Shown: positions 1 through 10,819 of the stretch, piece after piece | Layout of the letters: the number at the start of each line of letters is the position of its first letter | Position numbering within the stretch: position 1 is the first letter of the stretch | Assembly: GCA_023055425.1 (NCBI GenBank) | Contig: JALGPY010000001.1 | Coordinates: 117,781,057 to 117,845,056, forward strand | DNA length: 64,000 nucleotides | DNA from: Linanthus parryae | Lineage: Eukaryota; Streptophyta; Magnoliopsida; Ericales; Polemoniaceae | Reading direction: 5' to 3' | Translations under genes and position numbers: made by a program | The notes under the pieces: model-generated | Told to the model about the DNA's origin: nothing | What the model saw: the letters and a program-made list of their open reading frames with translations, nothing else | The model's database searches: none

Positions 1-2
1 AG

Positions 3-104
3 AATGGGAACAGGTTCAAGGTAAATGGACAGCGAGCAAAACCGTACGTGGACGGGAATTTCATTGGGGTTATCGAGAGCCTCAAACCAATTCCCAATAT
101 CTGA
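3..104 (+). CDS. Athila pol, integrase C-terminal end (partial)
   Basis: This 33-codon open frame runs from the window edge to a TGA at 102-104. It reads NGNRFKVNGQRAKPYVDG near its start, which resembles the last residues of Athila integrase (typically 'FKVNGxRLKPY'). The motif GCGCTTGTTGGGAGGCAACC follows at 151-170; this sequence is commonly found just after pol in Athila-type elements and supports the assignment. Only the last tail of the protein is in the window, so nothing can be said about catalytic residues. Confidence 0.7.
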   Translation, partial: NGNRFKVNGQRAKPYVDGNFIGVIESLKPIPNI

Positions 105-690
105 GCTCATTTGAGGTAACTTGGTCGGGCCGTCGACCTTAAATTACAAAGCGCTTGTTGGGAGGCAACCCAACCTATTTACTGCATAGTGTAGATTTCA
201 ATACTGTTTTGTTATTTTATTTTGTTCTAATTATTTGAGAGGTGCGAGAGAGTGGATTTAATATTTCCAATGAGTATGTGCAGGAATTCTAGGTGGAAGG
301 CCTATTCCGGGTCCCCCTTCTTGATACGCGAGTGAAGAATTGCACGAAAAACGAGAAAGAGCAGGCCAAAACGCGTATCGGGACCCGGAATGAAGAAATA
401 GATGATTGACTCCATTCCTACACTTATTCAACACACGCACCTGGGGGAGATCAAGTTTCCGGACTCCCCTTCTTGATATACGCGAAGAAGACGTAAAGAA
501 ATTGAGAAAGCTGGCACAATGGCACGGATTACGAGGTAAATTTTTGAAGACAGGACTGTGAGCTGATTTGAACAGTGCCATAGTGTGGGGGTGGTCGAGA
601 GCTTTCTGTGGATAGGTGGATCGCGTATATCGGAGTCCGGACGAAGAAGTTATGCCAAAAAGGATGTTGCGAAGAGGAAAAGTGAGCCAA

Positions 691-940
691 AAAGCATCCG
701 GATTTGCCAAACGGGTCTTTGGAATGATCAACTTGAAGGATAAAAGGTTCTCCGGACATTGGGAACCTTTTGTTACGTAAATGGAGTCTCGAGGTCGAGG
801 AGATCCATGACAAAGCAAAGAAACGAGCAACAAAGACGAAAAAGGATGCTAAAATGCGTCCAAAAGCATCCGGAAATGCAAAACGAGCCTTTGGAAGCGC
901 GAAATTGAAGAATGAAAGGTTCCCCGGACTTTGGGAATTT
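691..940 (+). repeat. Imperfect tandem repeat, period about 172 bp
   Basis: A block starting AAAGCATCCGG at 691 recurs at 863. Both copies continue through a similar string of about 75 bases ending in a 'ccggac..tgggaa' motif. Related fragments around 300-500 ('ccccttcttgata..cgcga') suggest that older, more diverged units precede them. Tandem repeats in untranslated regions are common in Athila and Tat elements. Confidence 0.6.
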
Positions 941-1236
941 TTCTACACGAGAAGAGATCCCGCACTCCCCATCTTGATGAAGGTGATTGCAAAATTTTGA
1001 AGAAAGCGACGAATTTGGCACATTTTGGGTATTTTTCGCGTAATTAGGCGATAATTGAGGAAAGTCGGGGAAAACGATCCGGAAACGGGACGTGATTTAT
1101 GTGAGCAAGATTTACGTCGAAAAAGGGATCCAAAGGTGCAAAAATCACACTCATCGGAGGTCGGGATCAAAATACGAGGTAAAGGTTATACTTGGCTAAT
1201 ATAAAAAAAAAAAAAAAAAAATTCCCTGCATAAAAG

Positions 1237-1441
1237 TAATCGTACGATTACCTTGAGGTAATCGTACGTTTACTTTTGCCTTAGAAAAATTTTGGGATGA
1301 AGTGGTGAAGCAGTGAGTTTTACTAGGTCACACGACCTACCCACTAGGTCGTACGAGGTAGTAATCGTACGATTACTTAAAAGTAATCGCACGATTACTT
1401 TCAAGTAATCGTACGGTTACTTTCAAGTAATCGTGCGATTA
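1237..1441 (+). repeat. 22-bp repeat built on palindrome TAATCGTACGATTA
   Basis: The 14-base perfect palindrome TAATCGTACGATTA or a one- or two-base variant occurs at 1237, 1259, 1362, 1384, 1406 and 1428. The last four starts are exactly 22 bp apart, as are the first two. The intervening sequence includes inverted 'ctaggtcgtacgaggta'-like motifs. A second cluster with the same unit and spacing lies in the LTR of this element. Confidence 0.85.
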
Positions 1442-2186
1442 CTTCTGAGGGGTCAGATTGTGGGGTTAAAAAAAAAAAAAAAGTTATGTCTATCTTTTTC
1501 CAAAAACCTCCCGTCGACCTCCCCTTCGTTTTCTCATCTCTCCAATCACCACCACGACCAGCCTCTGCAATCACCACCATCGCAGACCACCATCGCCGCC
1601 GTCCTCAAAGATTCATCGCCGCCATCTCCCGCTGCTCTCTCTCTCCACCGCAGAACCACCGGCCGCACAACCAGCTCCGCCATCTCTCCCTGCCTCACTC
1701 CCTCACGCAACCTGCCGCCACAGCACCATCTCTCCAGTCGCCACCACCACCTCCGACTGCTTCCACGACCGCGTCTCCGCCACCACAGCGAGACAACTGC
1801 GTCTCCGCCCCAACAGTGGTGATTGGTGCGGCTATCGTCCGAACTCACCTCCCCCCTGAAAACCATCACCACCGCGACCACAGAGACCCCATCACCACCG
1901 CGACCACATAGTCCCCATCACCACCGCGACCACAACTCCGATTGGGACTGATTTGTGGTGAATTGAAGAAGGAGGCCAAGTTAGGGTTCTTGAGGAAGAA
2001 TCTGAAATTGGGCGAGATTGAGGTCGAATTCGAAGAAGCTGCTTTAGGGTTTTGACGGGGACACCGCAAGGAGCAAAAGGCACACGTCAATTGAACAATT
2101 CGGAACAAAAATTTCGGCGACCCTAAAACAGCCCGGGTTGTCAAAATTCTGCAAATTCGTGCCCGTAAGACTTGCTCCGGGCACGT

Positions 2187-2194
2187 AGGTAAGT
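2187..2194 (+). promoter_or_regulatory. Candidate splice donor upstream of the third ORF
   Basis: The sequence AGGTAAGT matches the plant 5' splice-site consensus and lies about 220 bases before the ATG of the third ORF. Spliced subgenomic RNAs are a known way for retroelements to express an envelope-position ORF. The acceptor is not obvious, so this is only a candidate. Confidence 0.3.
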
Positions 2195-2411
2195 CCTAAT
2201 CTCTCTCGCAATTTCAATACTCGAGTCTAGGCACAATTGAGTAAAAGCCCAATTTAATTTTTGTTGCGCTTAGTAGCGTGCTTGGGGGCGATTGCTTAGA
2301 GTCCTAGGATTACGTGCTTACGTGCTTACTTGCTTCATATCTGTACACATCTTGTCACTGTGCACTTGCTTTTGTCGCGTTAATTGCTTTATTTTGTTAT
2401 ACTTGGTTACA

Positions 2412-3965
2412 ATGAGCAAACGTGCGAGAACGAGTCGTGATAACGATCCTGATTATACAGTACCTGGGGGAAGTGGGGTGAACGTGCCTGAGAGTGGGTC
2501 TGAGTCTGATGGGGGTGACACGGGTGGCCAATTGGTCATCCCGTTATCCCCTGACCTTAGGGTTTTTCATACACCCGTTCCATCCCAATTGCCCCCATTT
2601 AGAAAGGATCGTGGTCGTCAGCCGGATGACAAAAAGCTAGAAAGTGATAGTGGCGGGGTCTTTTGCGATTATAGGTTTATTTCGGCGAATGCCCAGGGTT
2701 TTTACCGATCGAACCCTAGGATTAATAGAGGTGTCCAGGCCGAGAAAATCTTTCCACTTGAGGGAGTGCCTGAGTACCTACAAAAGGTCGCGAAGACCGA
2801 GAACTTTGCGGGGTGGATGGAATTAGTTAAAAAGAAAGCCAGTTCTGTGTTGACTCGTGAAATTTATGCAAATGCGAGACACACTGATGAGGGTGAGACG
2901 TCTAGGCTCAATGACCCTCGTGTCATTTATTTTCGTCGGAACTGGCTAGTTTTGTCTTCTGAGCGCATCGCCGCCGCACTTAAGTGGCCCCCGTTGACAG
3001 AGCCGTGTCAATTTAAGACTTATCTGCAGAAAGACCAGCAGACGCTCATTAATGAGGTGTCGGCTTTTTGTTTTGCGGGAGTGCCAGGAGCCGACTAGGA
3101 TAGGTCTAAAACTAATATCAGACATTGGAAGATCCCAGTCGGATACTTGCTGCCTAAGCCAAGGTGGCTCATTGAGTTGTTAGCGTCTTGGGTGTTGGGA
3201 GTTTCGGCTCCCAATTACGCTGAGTTTGAGGTATGTCTCATGGCTCTGTGTTTATCGAGGGGGCATCGGATAGACATTCCTAGGCGGATCTTCTTGTATT
3301 TGCACGAGAGGTATGAAAAGAAGAACAAGAAGTCTGCGGGCCATAGTTTCTTACTCATGCAACTAGCTAAGGATTGCGGGGCCAGCGTGCCTGATGGAGA
3401 GCTAGACCTCAAACCCAAGGCTCCGAGAATGTTTGACAAAATCCCGGACCCGTTGAAGGATGTAGTGGTGATGGAGGCAGGAGCTAGTTCTAGACCTCCT
3501 AGAGGAAAGGCTAAGAAAAGAGCCTCTTCCTCGCGTGCAGCTCCCACGCCTCCAACTCCTACTCCTCCAGCTCCTACTCCTCCCGTCCCACCTCAGCCTG
3601 TACCTCCACCTGTCATTGACCCTGGCCAGCCGAGTGTGAGCTTAGCGGACTTGATGGCCGAGTTGAGATTGACTAGGACTATGACCCTCACCTCCCAGGG
3701 TCGGTCCCGTGACTATGTGGCTGACATGAGTGCTAGGCAGTTTGAGCATCATCGCAGTAGCATGCGTAACCTCGGTCAGGGACTACGTCAGGTGAGTCTG
3801 CATCAGCACCGTCAGGACCAGTGGCTAGAGGCATTGGCCACTCATGTGGGATTCCCGAGAGATCAGTGGCCTAGTGGCCAAGAGACCTACCCTGGTGCCT
3901 ACGAGTACCATTCGGATGCCTATTCCGGAGACCAGGACCAGGACGACGAGGATTCGTCCGAGTAG
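2412..3965 (+). pseudogene. Envelope-position ORF of Athila (putative plant transposon protein type)
   Basis: One frame runs from ATG 2412 to TAG 3963 and is interrupted only by an in-frame TAG at 3096-3098, about 228 codons in. The N-terminus is acidic and Ser/Gly-rich. The centre (a segment with 'YANARHTDEGE', 'LNDPRVIYFRRNWL' and 'VGYLLPKPRWLIELLASWVLG') resembles the domain annotated as 'putative plant transposon protein' in Athila third ORFs. A Pro/Thr-rich linker (about 3541-3615) and an acidic 'DQDQDDEDSSE' C-terminus follow. I see no signal peptide or clear membrane span at the ATG, so the label 'envelope' rests on position only. A single stop in an otherwise clean frame of 517 codons suggests recent loss, stop-codon suppression or an allele difference. 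Confidence 0.7.
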
Positions 3966-6315
3966 ACTTACCACCCCCTGCATTTGAATGCTGAGTCTTT
4001 TCGCTTGACCTATGCATTCGTTGAGGACAACGACGCGTTCAAGTGTGGGGGGGTTTCTCAGCCTTTATTAGCCAAGTCCGTGTCTGTCTGCATTCACCAG
4101 TTACATATAGGTTGTTTAGGTTGCTTGTGTCAGTTTGGTAGTCCGTGTCGTGTTTATATATATTGTGTCCGTGTCGTATTGTGAGTAGTTTATGTTTAGT
4201 GCACGTTTTATTTTAATTGAGTCCACCTACCCAAATCGAGTCAGTTTCGAGTCTTCTTTCGAGTCGGCCCATGCATATAGAGTAGGGAATATTATAAAAA
4301 AAAAACAAAAATCTAAAAAAAACAAAAATCTAAAAAAAAAAAAATTTGAAAACAAATTAAAAATTGAGAAAGGGCAATCAAAAGAAGCTTGAAATTGGAA
4401 AATCGAGGAGTGTGAGAACTTTAGGCATAGGGTATGACTTGTGACCGAGAATGACAATGTGAGTTCCCCTTAGTATGTATAGAGAGACTTTCTTTACGGG
4501 AATACCTGCCTATTTTTAATACACTTAAATGATTTTCAAATCTAAAGTGTGTGCCTTGTTTTCTTACAAGAGTTGAGCTAGGTGTGAGCTAAACAAGCCG
4601 AACATTCATGTGTACGTCTTAGGTAGTCGCCAACCCGCCTCGTAGTGGCACACGAAACAGCTGTGCGAGGTGTGTATTAGAGCACTCACTGCTTATAGAA
4701 CTTACCTTGTAGGACCACTAGTGAACCCTATTTCGAACCTTGGATTCTTTGATAACCTCTGAACTTAGGGTGACGATTCTTGGCCTTCATCATTGATTGG
4801 TTAGAATCACCGCTTTAGTGCGTCACGAGGGTGTTTGTAGTTGAGGGGGTTCGATGAGGGAGTGCTTCACGATATATTTGTGTGAGTCTTACGTATCGCA
4901 TATGCTTCATTTCTGATTATCGAGGGGAATGCGAGGGTGAGTGAGAGTAGGCTTGCGCACTTCGGTGTGGCGGTGTTCCATGTCATTACACCATGGACAC
5001 AGTTGTGGAGAGCCGTGAGTGCGTGGCATCTAATACGCACAAATTGGGTTGGGTGATTTAATTGGTGGATCGTGCTAGGGATCGTTTCTTTTCATCATTT
5101 GGTGTAGGAGGATCGGTTGGATTAAGCACGAGACTTACATTGCTTTGACTACTTGAGAGGGGACATGGGTATATTCTAGTGTGGGGATGTCGACTTTTGA
5201 CTACGGACATAGAGATTGAGCTTTTGACGACTCCATCCCCATACATGTGCTTGGATTTGTTTGCGGCTTTGTTTAGTGGCACCGTGTATTCCGTTGAGTT
5301 AGGGGGAGATGGATTTTGCGTGTGATACATATTCATTGGATTGGTTATTTCCTCCCCTTAACGGGTTTTGTATGGCTTGACACTTGGAAGACCACTCGAG
5401 ATATATGTTGTGACATTGTGTTTTTGGATATTGAGAGATTTGAAAAGAAAAAAAAAAAAAAAAAAACAGAAAAAAAAAGAAAAAAAAAAATGAAAAAAAA
5501 AGAGAGAAAAAAAGGAGAGAAGAAATAAAGGAAGAAAGTTGGAGCTTAATGAAGACCGAGTGGTGGAAGCAACTATTTCATTGACGGCGATGTTCATTTT
5601 ATGCATGTTTCACGACGGTGGCCACGGAGATCGTTATTGTACCGGGGTTTGAGGGGATCGAGGGCCGGAGATGGTGAGTTTCGGGTTGCGGTTCCTATCA
5701 TCGTGGTGAGGGTGTGTGAGATGTGGGTTTAAACGTGAGAATGTGACGCTTAGGACTTGCTACTACATGATTATCTTTTTGTCCCTAAGCCTCTACATTT
5801 TAACCCGTTAGCGGAATAGGAGCTCGGACCTTGAATGTGGCTTAGCCTAGCGTAGCCTCTTATTTATCGGCACACGCGAAGAGGTAGGTTATTCTTACAC
5901 GTAGTAAAGCTAGGCTTTCTATACTAACTAAGGGAAATTCTTGTTGTCAATTTTAGTTGCAATTCATACCTCGTTCCTAGATTCTTCATCACTCCATGAG
6001 AACCGATTTGAGCTAATTGAGATTGCCCGATCTCGCCTAAAAAGACGTTTTGTGTATATATGTGTTGTGTAGGATCGAGTCATATATTTGCATTGCATCA
6101 TATTGTTGCATCGTTGAGTCTTGTATTGAGTCGTCGTGTGTTGAGTCGGCTAATTGAGGTTAGTATGCAATTGGTAAGTTGAAAAGTATGCAAAGGTCTT
6201 GGTTGGAATAGTTGACTTGAGAGGTGAGATGAGAGGAGGAAGGTTCGGATGATTTGAGATAGTTTGAGACTTGAATTGTTGCTCGGGACGCGCAACGGGT
6301 AAGTGTGGGGATATT
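3966..6315 (+). other. Athila 3' noncoding region
   Basis: This stretch of about 2.35 kb between the third ORF and the 3' LTR has no protein-like frame. It contains a first purine tract (TTCAAGTGTGGGGGGG, 4038-4053) right after the ORF, A-rich runs (about 4290-4345 and 5440-5525), and the real LTR-adjacent tract at 6299-6315 (GTAAGTGTGGGGATAT). Lys-rich and Phe-rich ORFs across the A/G-rich runs are compositional artefacts. Confidence 0.6.
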
Positions 6316-7782
6316 TGATAACTCCATATTTGGAGTTATATTCTTATATGTTTCCTTACCGTTTTGCGTGTATTCCGATGCGTTTTGATAGATTTTGGAT
6401 CATTTCTTGCTAAATGTGAGCATGTTGAGTCTTTGCACGTTAATGATGAGTCCGGGCACTTTTTGCATTAATTTTGACTATATTTTATCACGTTTGATCT
6501 TCCGGTATGTTTCTCGTGTTGTGGTTTTCAGGAACCGGAAGCTCGGGACGTGACATTGGAGCAAAAGTGAACTTCGGAAAAGTTGGAGGCTCAAAGGGAT
6601 GCTCGGGAAGTGAAGACGAAAGGGAAAAAGAGCAAGAAGATGAAGTTTGATTGGTGGAAGACCAGAAGTAATCGTACGTTTACCTCAAGGTAATCGTACG
6701 ATTACCTTCACTCAGAAGTGATCGTGCGTTTACTATTGGGTAATCGTACGATTACCTTCAATGCAAGTAATCGTACGTTTACTTGAAAGTAATCGTACGT
6801 TTACTTCTGCGGCCAGGATCGGATTTTTGGGCTATTTTCGCTATTTTGGCATAGTTTTGAGAGTTTTGAGCCACGAAAGACTTAGGAAACATTGGGGAAC
6901 GTGATTGAACATCAGAACACACCTTGGGAGTCGTGCTTGGAGTGCTTGGGAGCTAGGTCGAGAGCTTGGATCATCCGTTTGGCTTCTATTCTCCGTTTCT
7001 TCTCTAGTTTTTCATACTTGATCATGAAACCTTGTATTGTGAACATGATTATGAGTAGCTAAACCCTTATTTTGGGATATCTCGTCGGTAGCTAGGGTTT
7101 GATCACTACAACTTGGGGTTTATGGATTTTCTCTCATGCTATTATGCTTAATTGATGATTTCTTCTCTAGTTATGTGTATTTTATGATTTTAATTTATCT
7201 TTTCTATTGATAGACGTATTAATAGGATTGTGCTAGGTTATGAACGATAGAGGAATCTACGTTTGTTGCCCGGAAAATTGAAATACACACTAGCCGAATC
7301 TAGGGTTGAGGAATCTTGCTAGTTAGCTAAGAACAAGAGTAGAATTATCATCGTAATGCGTGCCTGAACTTGAGTGAGCTAGAGGAATCAGTTACGATAG
7401 TTTAGGCATAGTTATTGGTTGAGACATCTTCAATATAAAATTGCTCGTTTAACTAGAATAAGAACTCATCGTGTTAGAAAGACATAAATCCAACGTAGTG
7501 TGACATTCCTAGTGATCCGTAGAGATATCCTGAATTTAATCAATTTTGAGAAACATTAAAATCAACCCGTGCTTATTAATCTTGAAATAATTCTTTGAAT
7601 TATTTGAGACAATTGTTACTTTTAATTTTTAGTAGAATTAGAAACAACAAAACAACTGCGCCTTGCCCACATAAAGAACAAATTTAGTAGTTAATTTACA
7701 CGAAGTCCCTTGGGTTCGACAAACCGGACTTTTCCGATTATTACTACACCGACAATTGTGCACTTGCAGTTGGAGCGTGTCA
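6316..7782 (+). repeat. Athila 3' LTR
   Basis: The LTR starts TGATAACTCC right after the purine tract AAGTGTGGGGATAT and ends GAGCGTGTCA at 7782, giving TG...CA borders and a length of 1467 bp. The right border is set by the switch to copia coding sequence at about 7783. It contains the 22-bp palindromic array (6669-6803). The 5' LTR lies outside the window, so border and age cannot be checked by LTR comparison. Confidence 0.75.
6669..6803 (+). repeat. Palindromic 22-bp repeats inside the Athila LTR
   Basis: Units of the TAATCGTACGATTA / TAATCGTACGTTTA type start at 6669, 6691, 6719, 6741, 6768 and 6790. They form three pairs whose members are each 22 bp apart. This is the same unit as the array at 1237-1441. 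A position in the LTR fits a promoter or enhancer role, but no function is shown. Confidence 0.85.
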
Positions 7783-9002
7783 GGAACCTCCTCGAGGATG
7801 TGTACATGACACAACCTGAGGGTTTTGAGGATCCAGAGAATGCCAATAAATTAAGTAAGCTGCAAAGATCCATTTATTGACTAAAGCAAGCTTCTAGGAG
7901 TTGGAATCAACGTTTTCATGACGCAGTCAAAGAGTTTGGCTTCATCAAGAACGAAGATGAGCCTTGTGTTTACAAGAAGGTTAGTGGGAGCTCTGTAGTA
8001 TTTCTAGTCTTGTATGTGGATGACATACTAATCATTGGCAACGACATTCTTACTTTGCAATCTGTTAAAGATTGGCTAGGAAAGTGCTTTGCAATGAAAG
8101 ACTTAGGAGACGCAGCCTATATACTTGGTATAAATATATATAGAGATAGATCTAGAAGGTTTCTCGGCCTAAGTTAAAGTACATATATAGACAAGGTGTT
8201 GAAGAGGTTCAACATGCAAGATTTCAAGAAGGGATTCTTGCCCATGTCACATGGAGTCACTCTTTCTAAGAATGACTGTCCCTCCAATGAGATTGAGAAG
8301 GACCGCATGAGTAGGATACCCTATGCTAAGCCCATAGGATCCATCATGTACGCCATGTTATGTATTAGACCAGACGTATCATACGCGTTGAGTATGGTGA
8401 GCAGATACCAGTCCAATCCGGGTGAGAGTCACTGGATTGCTGTCAAGAACATCCTAAAGTACTTGAGAAGAACTAAGGATGTGTTCTCGATATTTGGAGG
8501 TAAGGAAGACCTAAGTGTAAAGGGTTACAGTGATGCAAGCTTCCAAACCGAAAAAGATGACTACAGATCGCAGTCTGGATACGTGTTTTGCCTGAATGGA
8601 GGAGCTGTAAGCTGGAAGAGTTCCAAGCAAGGGACAGTTGCTGATTCTACAACAGAAGCTGAGTACATTGCTACTGCGGAAGTAGCAAAAGAGGCAGTTT
8701 GGATAAATAAGTTTATCACTGAGCTCGGTGTGGTCCCTTGCATCGTGGATCCCATAGAGTTGTACTGTGACAACTCCGGGGCGATCGCACAAGCCAAGGA
8801 ACCAAGATCACACCAGAAATCAAAGCATGTACTAAGGAGATTCCATCTTATTAGTGAAATGATCGATAGAGGAGATGTGAACATGTGCAAGATTCCAACG
8901 GATGAAAATGTTTCGGATTCGCTCACAAAACCTCTTGCGCAGCGAAAGCATGAAGGGCGCGCCTGATCTATAGGCATACGAGATGAGCCAGATTGGCTCT
9001 AG
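7783..9002 (+). pseudogene. copia pol fragment: reverse transcriptase and RNase H
   Basis: A single frame encodes the later part of RT, including the catalytic YVDD box (around 8013-8024), and RNase H with the 'ADSTTEAEYIA' and 'YCDNSGAIA' segments. It enters at the 'NLLEDVY' motif directly after the Athila LTR. Three nonsense codons interrupt it: TGA 7878-7880, TAA 8175-8177 and TGA 8964-8966. The natural end is TAG 9000-9002, judged from the sister copy at 52517. It is a dead fragment that once gave the polymerase functions of a copia element. Confidence 0.9.
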
Positions 9003-9016
9003 TGCAAGTGGGAGAC
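9003..9016 (+). other. Polypurine tract of copia element 1
   Basis: TGCAAGTGGGAGAC lies directly before the LTR start TGTTAGAATAG. The same tract occurs on the minus strand before the 3' LTR of the second copia element (52503-52516). It would prime plus-strand DNA synthesis. Confidence 0.75.
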
Positions 9017-10433
9017 TGTTAGAATAGATGCCCTAGAGGCAATCTTATATTTAGTATGAAAATTGTTTTTTGCTAGAATATTCGTTTATTATATATTGTG
9101 ATATCTAATATAATGAAGTCCTTAGATACAATGTGTTATTTATCTTAAATATCCCTAGTCCACTATATTGATTAATATGACGATCAAATATAGACTAGTA
9201 TGTTGGTAGATTGATATGGAGATATCAAGTCTAACACATGGGTATGCATTAGGGGTAATGGCATACTAGATTGACCCACAACGAGAAGGATACATTAGAT
9301 TATGTCAAGTCACAATTGCTTCTCGTAGTGCTAATATAATTTCAATCCTTAGACTTGAAGTCACTAGATACTCTAGTTGTGGAATATTGTGCTTTGATGT
9401 TATCAAACGTTACAGCGTAACTGAGTAACCATAAACATAGCTATCAGACATGATAGGAAGCAAGCTTAGAGATCGTAGTGATGTAGATAGGATATGTCCC
9501 TCCCACATAATGGGAGTAAATATCCATGGCCACTCGAGGGATGAGATTTATTGAATGTCTAGCCAGACTCAGATAAATCAATATGGAGATATTGATGTTA
9601 TCTACTCGCATAAGCATATTCCTAGGATCGAGGAACTATGGATCGGATATACGAGTGTGACTATTTATGTCTCGTGTCCAATCCGGATATGGAGACAAAG
9701 GGAAAGTGCAATATAAGATATTGGGCACAAGAGGTTTGTCGGGATCACTGACTATTTCTATTAGTTGGGTGTCATGGATGTGTTGCTAGACACCGCTCCA
9801 TGTTAGTAAAATTTACTACCAACTAGATAGAAACCTATGGGGTCGCACGTAAAATAGAGTAGAGCTAGATTTGGGATTAATTAAAATTGATTAATTAATG
9901 AGAAGGATCATTGTGCAACACCTTGCAAACTTAGTAGGACTAATTTGCAAGGAAGGGACTAATTCTAGTTCATGTAGAATTAGGAAACACCTTTATGAAA
10001 ACAACAAGGAGTTGTTGGAGTATATAAAGGAGGCTCTAGCTTCCTTCCCACTTAATGTAAATGTTCATAACATAAGTGAGTGGGAGAGAGCAAAAGAGAT
10101 AGCAAGACAAGACCTAGAGGCCGAACGCCCCTAGGCCCGTCCGCCCCTTTCCGTCGGCACAAATAGGAGGCCGGACCTCCTCTTGTCCTTGTTGCGTTGA
10201 TTCTTCTTCCCTCTTCCTCCGGTTCAAGCTAGCACTTGCAAGAAGGAAGAATCTAGATCTCACCTCTAGACGTGGATCAACCGTAGAGACGAGGACATCA
10301 TTCTTCGTGTGATCTCACAAATCCAAAAGGTACACAATAATATGTCTCTAATCATGTTATGATGTCTCCTCCTGACGATCCGTGGTGGGCTTTGAAGATT
10401 ATTCCGTTGTGTTACCTACGTCAAAACCCAACA
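9017..10433 (+). repeat. 3' LTR of copia element 1
   Basis: It starts TGTTAGAATAGATGCC and ends AAAACCCAACA at 10433, giving 1417 bp with TG...CA borders. It matches the LTRs at 51079-52502 and 58126-60437 (opposite strand) and the solo LTR at 43428-44937, all of the same length class. The small ORF at 9898-10134 within it is not supported as a gene because its position is ordinary LTR sequence. Confidence 0.85.
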
Positions 10434-10819
10434 CCTTCATCCAATATTCAGAGCATTCTAGGGGATGTGTATTCGTTGCGCATCAGCCTAAAGGTAGTGG
10501 AATGGAAATGGATTAACAAGACGTGGGATTTTTCAAGGGAGATTTCCAAAGGAGTCATGAGAGGATCTTGGAGTTCTCGATCTCAACGAAATGGAGGAAC
10601 TGCTGGTTGGCATCCCATCCTTAGTCGACTGTGAGGGAACAGTATTTCAAGATCTTTTGGATAGGGGGAGTGACTTTTCCAGCAAACAGCCCATCCAAAA
10701 GGATGAGAGCGCTGATGATTCTTCTATGCGAAGGAGTGCTCATGTGAGCATACCCCATCGAGGATTTGAGATTGAAGGGGAGGCCTTGATGGTTAACTAG
10801 CATGAAAATGACCCAATGA
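10434..10819. other. Right flank of copia element 1, no gene seen
   Basis: The short open frames at 10359-10800 are not conserved-looking. The stretch is probably upstream coding or linker sequence of the degenerate copia relic that follows, but I cannot align it to any motif. Confidence 0.35.

Larger units (their letters stand above)
105..2411 (+). other. Athila spacer between pol and the third ORF
   Basis: This is noncoding sequence internal to the Athila element. It holds the conserved post-pol motif (151-170), degenerate repeats of about 172 bp (about 520-1000), an A-run (1203-1222), a palindromic 22-bp array (1232-1445), a C-rich CAC/CCA stretch with only low-complexity ORFs (about 1500-1935), and a consensus splice donor at 2187-2194. 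Short ORFs here are Pro/Ser/His-rich and alternate between frames, so I do not call them genes. The region probably serves as leader or intron sequence for the downstream ORF. Confidence 0.6.
1..7782 (+). mobile_element. Athila-type Ty3/gypsy element, 3' part
   Basis: The left edge of the window cuts this element. What remains, in order, is the pol C-terminus, a spacer with a conserved post-pol motif, an envelope-position ORF, a long 3' noncoding region, a purine-rich tract and a complete 3' LTR. This order (pol, extra ORF, long untranslated tail) is typical of the Athila lineage. The LTR ends abruptly at 7782, where copia reverse transcriptase coding sequence starts. The element therefore probably inserted into that copia copy, whose missing half should lie left of the window together with the 5' LTR. 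Confidence 0.85.
7783..10433 (+). mobile_element. Ty1/copia element 1, 3' part (Angela-like)
   Basis: The sequence holds the 3' part of pol from mid reverse transcriptase, a polypurine tract and a complete 3' LTR of 1417 bp. The protein is closely similar to that of the complete minus-strand copia element at 51079-60437, and the LTRs share their start (TGTTRGAATAGATGCCCTAG). The left end is cut by the Athila insertion. CCTTC at 10434-10438 should be one copy of the target duplication; its mate is out of the window. Confidence 0.85.

Noticed and set aside
1433..1911. Overlapping Pro/Ser/His-rich ORFs on both strands
   Set aside because: The frames alternate over CAC/CCA-rich sequence without start context or motif; most likely leader or intron of the Athila third ORF.
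5316..5606. Lys-rich (+) and Phe-rich (-) ORFs
   Set aside because: They are translations of an A/G-rich low-complexity run in the Athila 3' noncoding region.
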